DNA of 64,000 nucleotides from PALG01 sp964495885 (GTDB taxonomy: Bacteria > Bacteroidota > Bacteroidia > Flavobacteriales > Flavobacteriaceae). The stretch covers positions 62,001 to 126,000 of the forward strand of contig CAZBWO010000007.1 in assembly GCA_964495885.1 (NCBI GenBank), given 5' to 3'. Both the position numbers and the translations under genes were made by a program. Of this stretch, positions 8,471 through 17,043 are shown in pieces. The number at the start of each line of letters is the position of its first letter. The first letter of the stretch is position 1. Below the pieces are notes generated by a model. The model saw only the letters and a program-made list of their open reading frames with translations. It did not search any database and was not told where the DNA came from.

Positions 8471-9157
8471 CTACTTGGTTCTCACATCGGTTTCTACCAT
8501 CCCATCCCGAAGTCGTATCACTCTATGGGCATGGGCGGCAATATCCTCTTCATGCGTCACTACAATCACGGTATTACCTGCAGCATGGATGGCATCAAAC
8601 AATTGCATGATTTCCACCGAAGTCTTGGAGTCTAGGTTTCCAGTGGGCTCATCTGCAAGGATAATAGAGGGTTTATTCACAAGGGCACGGCCCACGGCAA
8701 CACGTTGGCGTTGCCCTCCGGAAAGTTGGTTGGGTTTGTGGTCCATACGGTCTGCCAAGCCAACATCTGTGAGGACTTCGGCAGCACGTTTTTCGCGTTC
8801 AGATTTACTGGCACCGGCATAAACCATGGGAAGTGCCACATTATCCAAGGCGGTGGTTCGTGGCAAAAGGTTAAACGTTTGGAACACGAACCCAATTTCA
8901 CGGTTTCTAATGTCTGCCAGTTCATCATCTGTCATGCTACTTACATCTACTCCGTTCAACTCATAGGTTCCAGCAGTTGGGGTGTCTAGACAGCCCAATA
9001 AATTCATGAGGGTAGATTTTCCGGAACCCGAAGGCCCCATCAAGGCTACGTATTCTCCTTTTTCAATATCAAGGTCGATGCCTTTTAGCACTTTTACGAT
9101 TTCCTGTCCTAAGGGAAAATCCCTTCTAATGTCCCTAATTTTAATAACTGAACCCAT
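8471..9157 (-). CDS. ABC transporter ATP-binding protein, MacB/LolD type
   Basis: A 228-residue ATPase subunit of the FtsE/MacB/LolD group, which drives mechanotransmission rather than classic solute transport. It has Walker A GPSGSGKST near 40-48, a Q-loop FVFQTFNLLP, the signature LSGGQRQRVAVGRALV, Walker B IILADEPTGNLDS and the H-loop VVTHEE. The permease partner (MacB or LolC/E type) is not adjacent on either side, so it must be encoded elsewhere. It is followed by the small membrane peptide and the adenosyltransferase on the same strand with a 58-base gap. Confidence 0.93.
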   Translation of the reverse strand: MGSVIKIRDIRRDFPLGQEIVKVLKGIDLDIEKGEYVALMGPSGSGKSTLMNLLGCLDTPTAGTYELNGVDVSSMTDDELADIRNREIGFVFQTFNLLPRTTALDNVALPMVYAGASKSEREKRAAEVLTDVGLADRMDHKPNQLSGGQRQRVAVGRALVNKPSIILADEPTGNLDSKTSVEIMQLFDAIHAAGNTVIVVTHEEDIAAHAHRVIRLRDGMVETDVRTK

Positions 9158-9222
9158 AGTGGTGAATGATGGTTTTGCAAGTTACCGATTTCTTTCCATA
9201 TGTCGAAAGCTTAAAGGCGTTG

Positions 9223-9996
9223 TTACATTCTAAGATAGAAATGTTCCTTACTTAAGGTTTCCCTGAAGAATAAAATACCCCAATGAAATGTATCAATGCT
9301 TACCATAACCTTTGGGTGTTGAACCAAAGTTTTCCATGCTTCGGTCATACCGCGGCTCCAGTGGATATCATCTAAAATCACCACCGTTTCCGAAGTAATC
9401 TTCGGTAATAATTGGGTAAAATAGTCTAACGTCGCTGTCTTGTCATGGTGGCCATCCAGAAAGATGAAATCGTAATGGGAAGTTCGATCTTCATTCAAAA
9501 AACTTGTAAAATCCTGTTGTTTAAGTTCAATATTATTCCTTTTGAAAGTTTCAAATTGTCTTTTGGCAATGGCAGCCGTTTGTGGGCAACCTTCCACAGT
9601 AGTAATATGTCCATTTTCGTTCCCAAGTGAAAGTGCTACGGTTCCTTTTCCAAGGGAAGTACCCAGCTCCAGCACTTTTTCAGGTTTGAAATACTGTGCC
9701 ATCCGAAACAATAATTGCTGACGCTTTTTTGGGGTTCCTGCGGTTTTGGCAATTTTGGAAACTTTCCGTTTGGCTTTTTTAAACACCCTAGAGCCTTTTC
9801 CAAAATCCGCTACTTGGATTGTTTCGGTGCTTTTTTGAAGTGCCTTTCGATACTGTTTAAGAGTAGGGTAGGCATCATACTTCTGCTTGTCATACAAACA
9901 TTGCGTGACAAATTCGTAGACAAAAGGGGAGTGTACCGCGTGTTGGTTTTTGGATTTCCGAAGAAATTTGATATAGGATTTCGCTTGGTAGATCAT
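9223..9996 (-). CDS. Class I SAM-dependent methyltransferase
   Basis: A 257-residue protein with the Rossmann SAM-binding signature VLELGTSLGKGTVALSLG near 114-131, an acidic ribose-binding residue after ITTVEG, and FIFLDGHHD near 176-184. This matches the O-methyltransferase (Methyltransf_24) type. The N-terminal 90 residues are basic and contain HAVHSPFVYEFV, as often seen in flavobacterial members. The start ATG overlaps the stop of the upstream ABC-F gene by four bases, so the two are co-translated. The substrate cannot be read from the sequence. Confidence 0.88.
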   Translation of the reverse strand: MIYQAKSYIKFLRKSKNQHAVHSPFVYEFVTQCLYDKQKYDAYPTLKQYRKALQKSTETIQVADFGKGSRVFKKAKRKVSKIAKTAGTPKKRQQLLFRMAQYFKPEKVLELGTSLGKGTVALSLGNENGHITTVEGCPQTAAIAKRQFETFKRNNIELKQQDFTSFLNEDRTSHYDFIFLDGHHDKTATLDYFTQLLPKITSETVVILDDIHWSRGMTEAWKTLVQHPKVMVSIDTFHWGILFFRETLSKEHFYLRM

Positions 9997-11858
9997 TCCT
10001 CCATTTTTGCCGATAGCTCAAACCACCGTGAGGTTTTGGTATCAATTTTCTCAATAAGTTCCTGCAATTTGATGCTCTGTTTGTCTATTTCTTCACCCTC
10101 CCAACCTTCGGTAGCAAACTTTTGCTCTAAACTGATTTTTTCATCTTCCAGTGAATTGATTTCCCGTTCCAATTTTTGATATTCCTTTTGCTCCAGGTAA
10201 CTCAGTTTCGCTTTAGGTCGGTCTTTTTTCCAATCGGTTTTGGGACTGCTATCCTTTTCTTCCGAAGATTGCTTGGGCGCACTTTTGTCATAGACACGGT
10301 AGTCTGTATAGTTTCCGGGGAAATCCTCAATAATGCCTTCCCCCTTAAACACAAATAAGTGATCTACAATCTTGTCCATAAAATAGCGATCGTGGGAAAC
10401 CACTATCAAGCAACCCGGGAAATCCAACAGGAAGCTCTCCAATACATTCAGGGTAACAATATCCAAATCATTGGTAGGCTCATCCAGTATGAGGAAATTG
10501 GGATTTTTGATAAGCACGGTGCAGAGGTAGAGTCTTTTTTTCTCCCCACCACTTAGCTTTTCCACAAAGTCATATTGTTTCTTACGGTCAAAAAGAAAAC
10601 GTTCCAATAGCTGTCCTGCGGAAATCTGCTTTCCTTTTTTCAAGGGGATATAGTCCCCAAACTCCCGAACCACCTCTATCACCTTTTGCCCCTCCTTAAT
10701 CTGCATGCCCTTTTGGGTATAATACCCAAACTGAACGGTTTCCCCAATAACTACCTTACCGTTATCTGGAGGGATGGCGCCGGTGACAATATTCAGGAAA
10801 CTAGACTTGCCCGTACCGTTGTTGCCAATGATGCCCATGCGCTCCCCACGTTGGAAGTTGTAATCAAATTGTTCGAAAAGTACTTTGTCGCCATAGGATT
10901 TACCAATGTTATGCAACTCCACCACTTTGGTGCCCAAGCGTTCCATATTCAATTCCAATTGCACCTCATGATCTTTTCTACGCTGGTGGGCACGGGCTTT
11001 GATGTCCTTAAAATCATCAATCCTACTTTTACTTTTGGTAGTTCGGGCTTTGGGTTGCCGGCGCATCCATTCCAGTTCCTTTTTAAAAAGTTGCTTGGCT
11101 TTGCCCGTTTCGGTTTCAAAATTGGCGATACGTGCTTCCCTTTTTTCAAGATAGTAGCTGTAATTCCCCTTGTAGGAATAAAGCTGTCCTTCGTCCAGTT
11201 CCACAATTTCATTACACACCCGTTCCAGGAAATAGCGGTCGTGCGTTACCATAAAAAGCGTAAGATCTTCCTTCGCAAAGAAAGCCTCCAGCCATTCAAT
11301 CATTTCTAGGTCTAAATGGTTGGTGGGCTCATCCATGATAAGCAGGTCTGGCTGTGATAATAAGGCATTGGCGAGGGCCAGCCGCTTTTTTTGTCCGCCA
11401 CTTAGGGTAGATACCATTTGATCTAGGTTTTCCAATTTCAATTGAAAGAGGATTTGCTTATACAAGGTTTCAAAATCCCAAGCTTGGTTTGCATCCATAG
11501 CATCAAATGCTTTTTGGTACGCCTCGGTATCGTGGGGATTTTTAAGGGCTTTTTCATAAGCCTCTATCACTTTTAGAATAGGCTTTTCCTTGGCAAAGAT
11601 GGTTTCCTCTACTGTAAGGGAAGGGGAGAGCTTCGGTTCTTGGGAAAGGAAGGCAACGTTAAGGTCTTTGCGGTAGACTACCTGGCCATCATCTGGAGTG
11701 TCAGCACCGGAAAGGATATTCAATAAGGAGGTTTTTCCCGTACCATTTTTGGCCACAAAACCAATCTTTTGTCCGGCATTGATTCCAAAGGAAATATCCT
11801 TAAAAAGAACCCGTTCCCCATAGGATTTGGCAATATGTTCTACCGAGAGATAATTCAT
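9993..11858 (-). CDS. ABC-F family ATPase (Uup/EttA-like)
   Basis: A 621-residue protein with two ATP-binding cassettes and no membrane segment, the layout of ABC-F translation factors that act at the ribosome. Cassette 1 has Walker A GTGKTSLLN near 40 and signature LSGGQKKRLALANAL. Cassette 2 has GNNGTGKSSFLN near 345 and signature LSGGEKKRLYLC. The basic linker between them (WMRRQPKARTTKSKSRIDDF) and the C-terminal coiled coil (about 545-621) match Uup-type members, which have been linked to ribosome assembly and to DNA transposon excision phenotypes. It is first in an operon with the methyltransferase at 9223. Confidence 0.93.
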   Translation of the reverse strand: MNYLSVEHIAKSYGERVLFKDISFGINAGQKIGFVAKNGTGKTSLLNILSGADTPDDGQVVYRKDLNVAFLSQEPKLSPSLTVEETIFAKEKPILKVIEAYEKALKNPHDTEAYQKAFDAMDANQAWDFETLYKQILFQLKLENLDQMVSTLSGGQKKRLALANALLSQPDLLIMDEPTNHLDLEMIEWLEAFFAKEDLTLFMVTHDRYFLERVCNEIVELDEGQLYSYKGNYSYYLEKREARIANFETETGKAKQLFKKELEWMRRQPKARTTKSKSRIDDFKDIKARAHQRRKDHEVQLELNMERLGTKVVELHNIGKSYGDKVLFEQFDYNFQRGERMGIIGNNGTGKSSFLNIVTGAIPPDNGKVVIGETVQFGYYTQKGMQIKEGQKVIEVVREFGDYIPLKKGKQISAGQLLERFLFDRKKQYDFVEKLSGGEKKRLYLCTVLIKNPNFLILDEPTNDLDIVTLNVLESFLLDFPGCLIVVSHDRYFMDKIVDHLFVFKGEGIIEDFPGNYTDYRVYDKSAPKQSSEEKDSSPKTDWKKDRPKAKLSYLEQKEYQKLEREINSLEDEKISLEQKFATEGWEGEEIDKQSIKLQELIEKIDTKTSRWFELSAKMEE

Positions 11859-11933
11859 GCGATGCTTTCCTGCAAAATAAAGGCATTTTGGGCAGTTCGC
11901 ATAAAATATATTTTATTATTAAAGGGCATCCAC

Positions 11934-11941
11934 TATATTTG
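11934..11941 (+). promoter_or_regulatory. Candidate -7 element ahead of the polysaccharide locus
   Basis: TATATTTG matches the Bacteroidota -7 consensus TAnnTTTG and lies 22 bases before the ATG of the Wza-like gene. No convincing -33 TTG was found at the usual spacing, so the promoter may need an activator or the call may be wrong. Confidence 0.5.
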
Positions 11942-11962
11942 TCCATCACAACAAAATCGAAT

Positions 11963-12763
11963 ATGAATCTACTACGATGGAGTTTCCTAATATTGGTGGC
12001 AATTGGTATGACCTGTTGTGTGCCTCAAAAGCGCCTTACCTATCTTCAGGAAGATCTTGCCCAAAACGTAGATTCTTTGTACCAAGTAAATAGGGTACAT
12101 GAGCCCTACCGTTTGCAAATCAATGACCTTTTAAGCATTCGGGTAAAGGCGTTGGATCAAGAAACGGTTGGAATATTCAACCCAATTGGGGAAAACCCAA
12201 CCGTAAATGCAAATACAGAAGAGCGCCTGTATTATGATGGTTTTGTGGTAGATGCGCATGGCAATGTGCGGGTACCTACTTTGGGGGAGATTCCGGTGTT
12301 GGGGCTTACAGTAGAGGAAATTCGCAAGGACATTGAAAGGCGTTTGCTGGAGGAGTATTTCAAGGAAGAGGCCAATATCTTCGTGACGGTAAAACTGGCA
12401 GGGATACGTTATACTATTAATGGGGAAATAGGAAGATCTGGTTCACAAATTATCTATAGGGATCAAGCCACTATTATGGAGGCCATAGGCAATAGTGGGG
12501 ATATTCCCATTACGGGTGATAAAACAGATGTGGTAGTGATTAGGCAATATCCGGGAGGGCAAAAGGTACACCATATAGACCTTACCTCTATAGATGCCAT
12601 GAATTCCCCATATTATTATGTAAAACCAAATGATTTAATCATTATCAATCCCTTGCCTCAAAAATCTTTGGGAACAGGGACCACGGGCTTGGATTCCTTT
12701 AGGACCATCCTCACCATTATTACCGCTTTGAGCACCACCATATTATTATTTAGCAGATTATAG
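11963..12763 (+). CDS. Polysaccharide export outer-membrane lipoprotein (Wza-like)
   Basis: An outer-membrane export channel subunit for capsular or exopolysaccharide. It is 266 residues from the ATG at 11963. The N-terminus MNLLRWSFLILVAIGMTCC is a lipoprotein-type signal. The Poly_export (SLBB-like) domain starts near 50 with YRLQINDLLSIRV and continues through VDAHGNVRVPTLGEIPVLGL. A second SLBB region around 150-220 ends in YYYVKPNDLIIINP. A C-terminal hydrophobic helix (about 245-264, ILTIITALSTTILLF) fits the membrane-spanning helix of Wza-type channels. The wzc-like gene begins at the very next base after the stop. This is the first gene of the 41-kb locus. Confidence 0.92.
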   Translation: MNLLRWSFLILVAIGMTCCVPQKRLTYLQEDLAQNVDSLYQVNRVHEPYRLQINDLLSIRVKALDQETVGIFNPIGENPTVNANTEERLYYDGFVVDAHGNVRVPTLGEIPVLGLTVEEIRKDIERRLLEEYFKEEANIFVTVKLAGIRYTINGEIGRSGSQIIYRDQATIMEAIGNSGDIPITGDKTDVVVIRQYPGGQKVHHIDLTSIDAMNSPYYYVKPNDLIIINPLPQKSLGTGTTGLDSFRTILTIITALSTTILLFSRL

Positions 12764-15247
12764 ATGGCAGAAGAATTTGAAATAAGCGAGTCCTCCTCTT
12801 ATACCAGTTTTAACCTTAAGAGTTTCCTGTTTAAAATTTGGAGTTTCTGGCCATTGTTCTTAATATCATTGGCCATTGGGTTGGGAATTGCCTATTACAT
12901 TAATGTGCGAAAGTTGCCAGTATATAATATTGGAAACCTTATTTCCATCAAGGACGATCAAAACCCGTTTTTTACCACCAATACCAGTCTTACTTTTAAT
13001 TGGGGAGGGACTTCAGACAAGGTGAATACGGCTACCATTATTTTGGGGTCTAGGACCCATAATGAAAAAGTAGTAGATCGTTTGCAGTATTATGTACAAT
13101 TGCTAACAGATGGCGAATACCAGCAAGTAGATGCGTATGGAAAGACCCCTTTCGAATTAAAACTGGATACCACACACTATCAGTTGTTAAGTAAACAATT
13201 CAAAGTGGTATTTCAGGATTCGGTCAATTACACCATTGAAGCGTCCTTTCCAGAGGGACGGAAACAATCTTTTCAGCTTTTTGATAACTCAAAGGAAATA
13301 AAACGCCAGTTTGTAGAGGCCCAGGAGGTAATGATTGCATCCCAACTTGGTAAATCCATTCAAAATGAACTTTTTTCTATTAACCTTTTTCCGGTACAAG
13401 ATATCAAACCAAGACCGGGGAAAGCCTATTATTTTATGTTTCTCCCATTCGATGCATCCGTAAAAAGGTACAATAGGGTTAGCGTACAACCCGAAAACAA
13501 AGGTTCTTCCATTCTTAAGTTAAGTATGAGAGGACTTAACAAGGCCCGTTTGGTAGAATACTTAAATACTTCGGTAGAGGTGTTGTCAGAGGATGTATTG
13601 GAACGTAAGAACCTCTTTGCAAGCAAGACCATTCGATTTATTGACAGCAGCTTACAGGATAAAGCACAGGAACTAAAGGAGGTAGAAAAAGAGCTCAACG
13701 ATTTTAGGAACAACAGTGGGGTTTTTAATTTAGACAACGAAGGCCAGAAAATTAATCAGCGATTAAATACATTAGATTTAAGAAAGGAAGAAATCAATAG
13801 GGAACAAAAGTATTATAACACTTTAGAAGACTACCTTATCCAACGTTCAGACTATAGGGATGTACCTGCCCCTTCCGTAGCAGGCATTACCGAAAACAGC
13901 ATTGTGGCTGGAGTGAATAAGATTATTAATTTGTCCCAACAACGGAGTAAATTGGAATATTCCTATAAAGAGGGAGCTCCCGTATTCAAGGATATAGACC
14001 GACAGATTGATGCAGTTAAGGAAGTCCTGTTGGAGAATATTAGTTCTTCAAAACGCTTAAAAAGCAGTGAACTCCAACAAATAAATAGTGACATTTACCG
14101 CTATGAATCCGAAATTCGGAAACTGCCAAAGGAACAACAGGAACTGTTAAAGATTGAAAGGAGATACCAACTTAGCCAAGGAACCTATAACCTCTTTTTA
14201 AGCAAACGTAGTGAAGCAAGCTTGGTAAAAGCAGCCAACGTAAGTGATGTTTTAATCATAGATAAGGCAAAGGATACGGGGGGAGGACGTGTAGGCCCTA
14301 ATACCCAAATGAATTACATCGTTGGTGGATTTCTTGGGTTCTTTGTTCCAATGGCATTGGTTTTTGCATTGGTATTCTTTGACAATCGCATCCATAATAC
14401 CAAAGACATAGAGCACCTTTCCAAAATACCTATCCTTGGAGTCATTGGAAAGAGCAAACTACACAACAACCTAGCGGTCATCGAAAAGCCAAAGTCGGCC
14501 ATAGCAGAGTCGTTTAGGGCTATTCGCTCCAGCTTGCAATACATGTACAAGCAACAAGAGATTAAAGGGGCTAAGACCGTACTCATTACCTCTTCCATTA
14601 GTGGGGAGGGAAAAACATTTTGCTCTATCAATATTGCCTCTGTTTTTGCGCTTAGCGGAAAGAAAACGGTTTTGGTTGGGCTAGACCTTCGGAAGCCAAA
14701 GATTTTTGATGATTTCAAAATCAATAATGAGATTGGGGTAGTGAACTATTTGATAGAGGATGCCACTGAAACCCAGATAGTCCAAAAAACCATGTTGGAT
14801 TCCCTAGACATCATTACAGCAGGGCCTATTCCACCTAATCCTTCAGAATTACTCATTTCAGAGCGCATGACGATGCTCATAGAGCATCTCAAGCAGGAAT
14901 ACGATTATATTGTATTAGACTCCCCACCTTTGGGCTTGGTGGCAGATTCCTTGGAATTGCTTAAATATGCAGATGCAACCATTTACATGGTTCGGCAGAA
15001 CTTTACCAAAAAAGGGATGCTCACCATGATTAATGAAAAATACAAATCCCGGGAGATTTCCAATATTAGCTATGTTTTCAATTTCTTTGAAGGGAAAGCA
15101 AAATATGGCTATGGCTATGGCTACGGATATGGATATGGCTATGGATATGGGTATGGCTACGGCCATGGCTATCATGAAGAAGACCGTAAGGCTCCCCTTG
15201 GTATTAGAATGTCTAAATTCTTCCAAAAGCTATTCAAAAGAAAATAG
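12764..15247 (+). CDS. Polysaccharide co-polymerase with BY-kinase domain (Wzc-like)
   Basis: An inner-membrane chain-length regulator fused to a bacterial tyrosine kinase. It is 827 residues. The N-terminal Wzz domain lies between two membrane helices (about 23-45 and 510-535), with a long periplasmic coiled coil around 290-480 and the GNVR-like PKEQQELLKIERR. The cytosolic kinase (about 565-770) has Walker A SSISGEGKT, Walker A' VLVGLDLRKPK and Walker B YIVLDSPP. The C-terminus is a tyrosine cluster made almost purely of alternating Tyr and Gly (781-803), the expected autophosphorylation tail in an unusual form. No partner phosphatase gene (Wzb or PHP type) was found in the window. Confidence 0.94.
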   Translation: MAEEFEISESSSYTSFNLKSFLFKIWSFWPLFLISLAIGLGIAYYINVRKLPVYNIGNLISIKDDQNPFFTTNTSLTFNWGGTSDKVNTATIILGSRTHNEKVVDRLQYYVQLLTDGEYQQVDAYGKTPFELKLDTTHYQLLSKQFKVVFQDSVNYTIEASFPEGRKQSFQLFDNSKEIKRQFVEAQEVMIASQLGKSIQNELFSINLFPVQDIKPRPGKAYYFMFLPFDASVKRYNRVSVQPENKGSSILKLSMRGLNKARLVEYLNTSVEVLSEDVLERKNLFASKTIRFIDSSLQDKAQELKEVEKELNDFRNNSGVFNLDNEGQKINQRLNTLDLRKEEINREQKYYNTLEDYLIQRSDYRDVPAPSVAGITENSIVAGVNKIINLSQQRSKLEYSYKEGAPVFKDIDRQIDAVKEVLLENISSSKRLKSSELQQINSDIYRYESEIRKLPKEQQELLKIERRYQLSQGTYNLFLSKRSEASLVKAANVSDVLIIDKAKDTGGGRVGPNTQMNYIVGGFLGFFVPMALVFALVFFDNRIHNTKDIEHLSKIPILGVIGKSKLHNNLAVIEKPKSAIAESFRAIRSSLQYMYKQQEIKGAKTVLITSSISGEGKTFCSINIASVFALSGKKTVLVGLDLRKPKIFDDFKINNEIGVVNYLIEDATETQIVQKTMLDSLDIITAGPIPPNPSELLISERMTMLIEHLKQEYDYIVLDSPPLGLVADSLELLKYADATIYMVRQNFTKKGMLTMINEKYKSREISNISYVFNFFEGKAKYGYGYGYGYGYGYGYGYGYGHGYHEEDRKAPLGIRMSKFFQKLFKRK
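15104..15172 (+). repeat. Tyr-Gly dipeptide repeat in the kinase tail
   Basis: Ten consecutive Tyr-Gly codon pairs followed by His-Gly-Tyr, residues 781-803 of the Wzc-like protein. Codons vary (TAT/TAC for Tyr; GGC, GGA and GGG for Gly), so the repeat has been held at protein level or has drifted after a DNA-level expansion of a 6-bp unit. Confidence 0.9.
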
Positions 15248-15267
15248 CAAAGCATCCCTTGCTATTT
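15242..15267 (+). terminator. Hairpin overlapping the end of the wzc-like gene
   Basis: A perfect 9-bp stem, AAATAGCAA (15242-15250) with TTGCTATTT (15259-15267), and an 8-base loop. The left arm contains the TAG stop codon. There is no T run after it, so it may act as a weak terminator, a processing site or an mRNA-stabilising hairpin separating export genes from the sugar genes. Confidence 0.4.
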
Positions 15268-15314
15268 AACACCCTATTAATCCCAAATTCGCTTTTAATT
15301 TAAGGGAAGCTGTG

Positions 15315-15322
15315 TATCTTTG
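15315..15322 (+). promoter_or_regulatory. Candidate -7 element ahead of the nucleotide-sugar dehydrogenase
   Basis: TATCTTTG matches TAnnTTTG exactly and lies 20 bases before the ATG at 15343. The -33 region is AT-rich (CTTTTAATT) without a clear TTG. Together with the hairpin just upstream it suggests a new transcription unit begins here. Confidence 0.5.
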
Positions 15323-15342
15323 CGCCAGATTCATACAACACC

Positions 15343-16626
15343 ATGAAAGAACAACCTACCATTGCGGTAATCGGATTAGGATATGTAGGACTTCCATTGG
15401 CGGTGGCCTTTGCGGAAAAATACCAAGTCATAGGTTTTGATATCAATACCCATCGAATTGCAGAGCTTAACAGTGGGCAGGATAGTACCTTGGAGGTTTC
15501 TCCTGAAGCGCTTCAGGAGGTATTGAATAACAAGGGGAACGGACTTACAGTAACAGATGATCCTTCCTTAATGAAAGAGGCATCGGTCTATATCGTAACG
15601 GTTCCAACTCCCACCAACAAACACAATCAACCAGTCTTGACACCCCTTGAAAAGGCCAGTGAAACCGTTGGGAAAGTATTGAAGGAAGGCGATGTAGTTA
15701 TTTACGAATCAACTGTATACCCGGGGGTGACGGAAGATATCTGTGTTCCCATTCTGGAACAAACATCCAAGCTTGCCTTTAATACACATTTCTTTGCAGG
15801 CTATTCCCCAGAGCGAATCAACCCAGGCGATAAAGAACATACGGTGACCAAGATATTAAAGGTCACCTCAGGTTCTACCCCAGAAGCGGCCAAATATGTA
15901 GACGATTTATATGCGTCAGTCATTACGGCAGGCACCCATTTGGCGCCTTCCATTAAAGTGGCAGAGGCTGCAAAGGTGATAGAAAACTCCCAACGGGATA
16001 TCAACATTGCCTTTGTGAATGAACTTTCCAAAATCTTCCGTTTACTGGATATTGATACCCAAGCAGTCCTGGAAGCGGCCGGTACCAAATGGAACTTTTT
16101 AAAGTTTACTCCCGGCTTGGTAGGAGGGCACTGTATAGGGGTAGATCCCTACTATTTAGCGCAAAAGGCAATGGAGGAAGGATACAATCCAGAGATTATT
16201 TTAGCCGGAAGGCGTATGAATGATGGCATGGGGACCTATGTAGCCCATGAGGTAGTACGCTTAATGATTCAAAAAGATGCCAAGGTAAAAGGAGGGAAGG
16301 TATTGGTATTGGGAATTACCTTCAAGGAGAACTGTCCGGACATTCGAAATAGCAAGGTCATTGATGTCGTCAACGAACTGGAGAAGTACAATTTGGAGGT
16401 GGTCATTTATGACCCTTGGGCCAAAGCAGCCGAAGTTCAGCATGAGTTTGGTAAAGCACTGCTCACTGAAGCTTCCCAATTGGATTCAGATTATGATGCG
16501 GTTATATTGGCCGTATCCCATGCCAAATTTAAGGATATCAATATCAAGGACCTCACCAAAGAACGCGCCGCCATCTTTGATGTAAAAGCATTCTTGGATC
16601 CTAACATCATCGACGGAAGACTATAA
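15343..16626 (+). CDS. Nucleotide-sugar dehydrogenase (TviB/WbpO-like)
   Basis: Oxidises the C6 hydroxyl of a UDP-N-acetylhexosamine (UDP-GlcNAc or UDP-GalNAc) to the uronate with two NAD+. It is 427 residues, with the Rossmann motif VIGLGYVGLPLA near 9-20, the central domain with INPGDKEHTV, and catalytic Cys in GGHCIGVDPYYLA near 263. The UDP-binding C-terminal domain carries GITFKENCPDIRNSK. Sequence style is closest to Vi-antigen TviB and Pseudomonas WbpO rather than UDP-glucose 6-dehydrogenase. The neighbouring epimerase (17255) would act next, giving UDP-GalNAcA. The substrate is inferred from family and neighbour. Confidence 0.92.
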   Translation: MKEQPTIAVIGLGYVGLPLAVAFAEKYQVIGFDINTHRIAELNSGQDSTLEVSPEALQEVLNNKGNGLTVTDDPSLMKEASVYIVTVPTPTNKHNQPVLTPLEKASETVGKVLKEGDVVIYESTVYPGVTEDICVPILEQTSKLAFNTHFFAGYSPERINPGDKEHTVTKILKVTSGSTPEAAKYVDDLYASVITAGTHLAPSIKVAEAAKVIENSQRDINIAFVNELSKIFRLLDIDTQAVLEAAGTKWNFLKFTPGLVGGHCIGVDPYYLAQKAMEEGYNPEIILAGRRMNDGMGTYVAHEVVRLMIQKDAKVKGGKVLVLGITFKENCPDIRNSKVIDVVNELEKYNLEVVIYDPWAKAAEVQHEFGKALLTEASQLDSDYDAVILAVSHAKFKDINIKDLTKERAAIFDVKAFLDPNIIDGRL

Positions 16627-16634
16627 AGTATGTA

Positions 16635-16669
16635 GTGAATCGTGAAAAGTGAGAAGTTAATAGTTAAAT
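16635..16669 (-). repeat. Heptamer array A (inverted orientation)
   Basis: Five consecutive 7-bp units reading GTKANNN on the + strand (GTGAATC, GTGAAAA, GTGAGAA, GTTAATA, GTTAAAT), i.e. NNYTMAC on the minus strand. The array ends 13 bases before the four-helix-bundle gene. Its segment 16656-16667 is an exact inverted copy of 17237-17248, and 16637-16654 is an inverted copy of 18921-18938 with one mismatch. Confidence 0.8.
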
Positions 16670-16682
16670 AAAAAATATACGA

Positions 16683-17033
16683 TTGGATCATAAGGAATTG
16701 GAAGTTTGGAAGTGTAGCATGGATTTAGTATCCAAAGTGTATGCTTTAACAGCTTCTTTTCCGAAGGATGAACTATACGGAATTACTTCTCAAATGAAGC
16801 GTGCAGTAATATCCATTCCTTCAAATATTGCTGAAGGAAGTGCTAGAAAAAGCAATAAAGAGTTTTTACAGTTTATTATGATAGCTTTAGGATCCTTGGC
16901 AGAATTAGAGACACAATACTTGATTGCTATTCAATTAAAATTTGTAGAAGAAGATGAAAAAGTATTAAATTCTTTCGCTGAACAAAAGCGATTACTTTTA
17001 GGATTTAGAAATCATATTAAAAAACATATCTAA
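16683..17033 (+). CDS. Four-helix-bundle protein, 23S rRNA intervening-sequence type
   Basis: A 116-residue all-helical protein. The pattern KELEVWKCSMDLVSKVYALT, then FPKDELYGITSQMKRAVISI, PSNIAEGSARKSNKEF and FIMIALGSLAELETQ, is diagnostic of the S23/IVP (four helix bundle) family. This family was first seen as an ORF inside intervening sequences of 23S rRNA and is related to Avd of diversity-generating retroelements. The start is TTG at 16683; the first in-frame ATG would remove the conserved WKCSM helix. Here the gene sits inside a polysaccharide locus, not in an rRNA gene, and is bracketed at 13 and 10 bases by inverted heptamer arrays. Its role is unknown. Confidence 0.9.
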   Translation: MDHKELEVWKCSMDLVSKVYALTASFPKDELYGITSQMKRAVISIPSNIAEGSARKSNKEFLQFIMIALGSLAELETQYLIAIQLKFVEEDEKVLNSFAEQKRLLLGFRNHIKKHI

Positions 17034-17043
17034 CAATCCAAAC

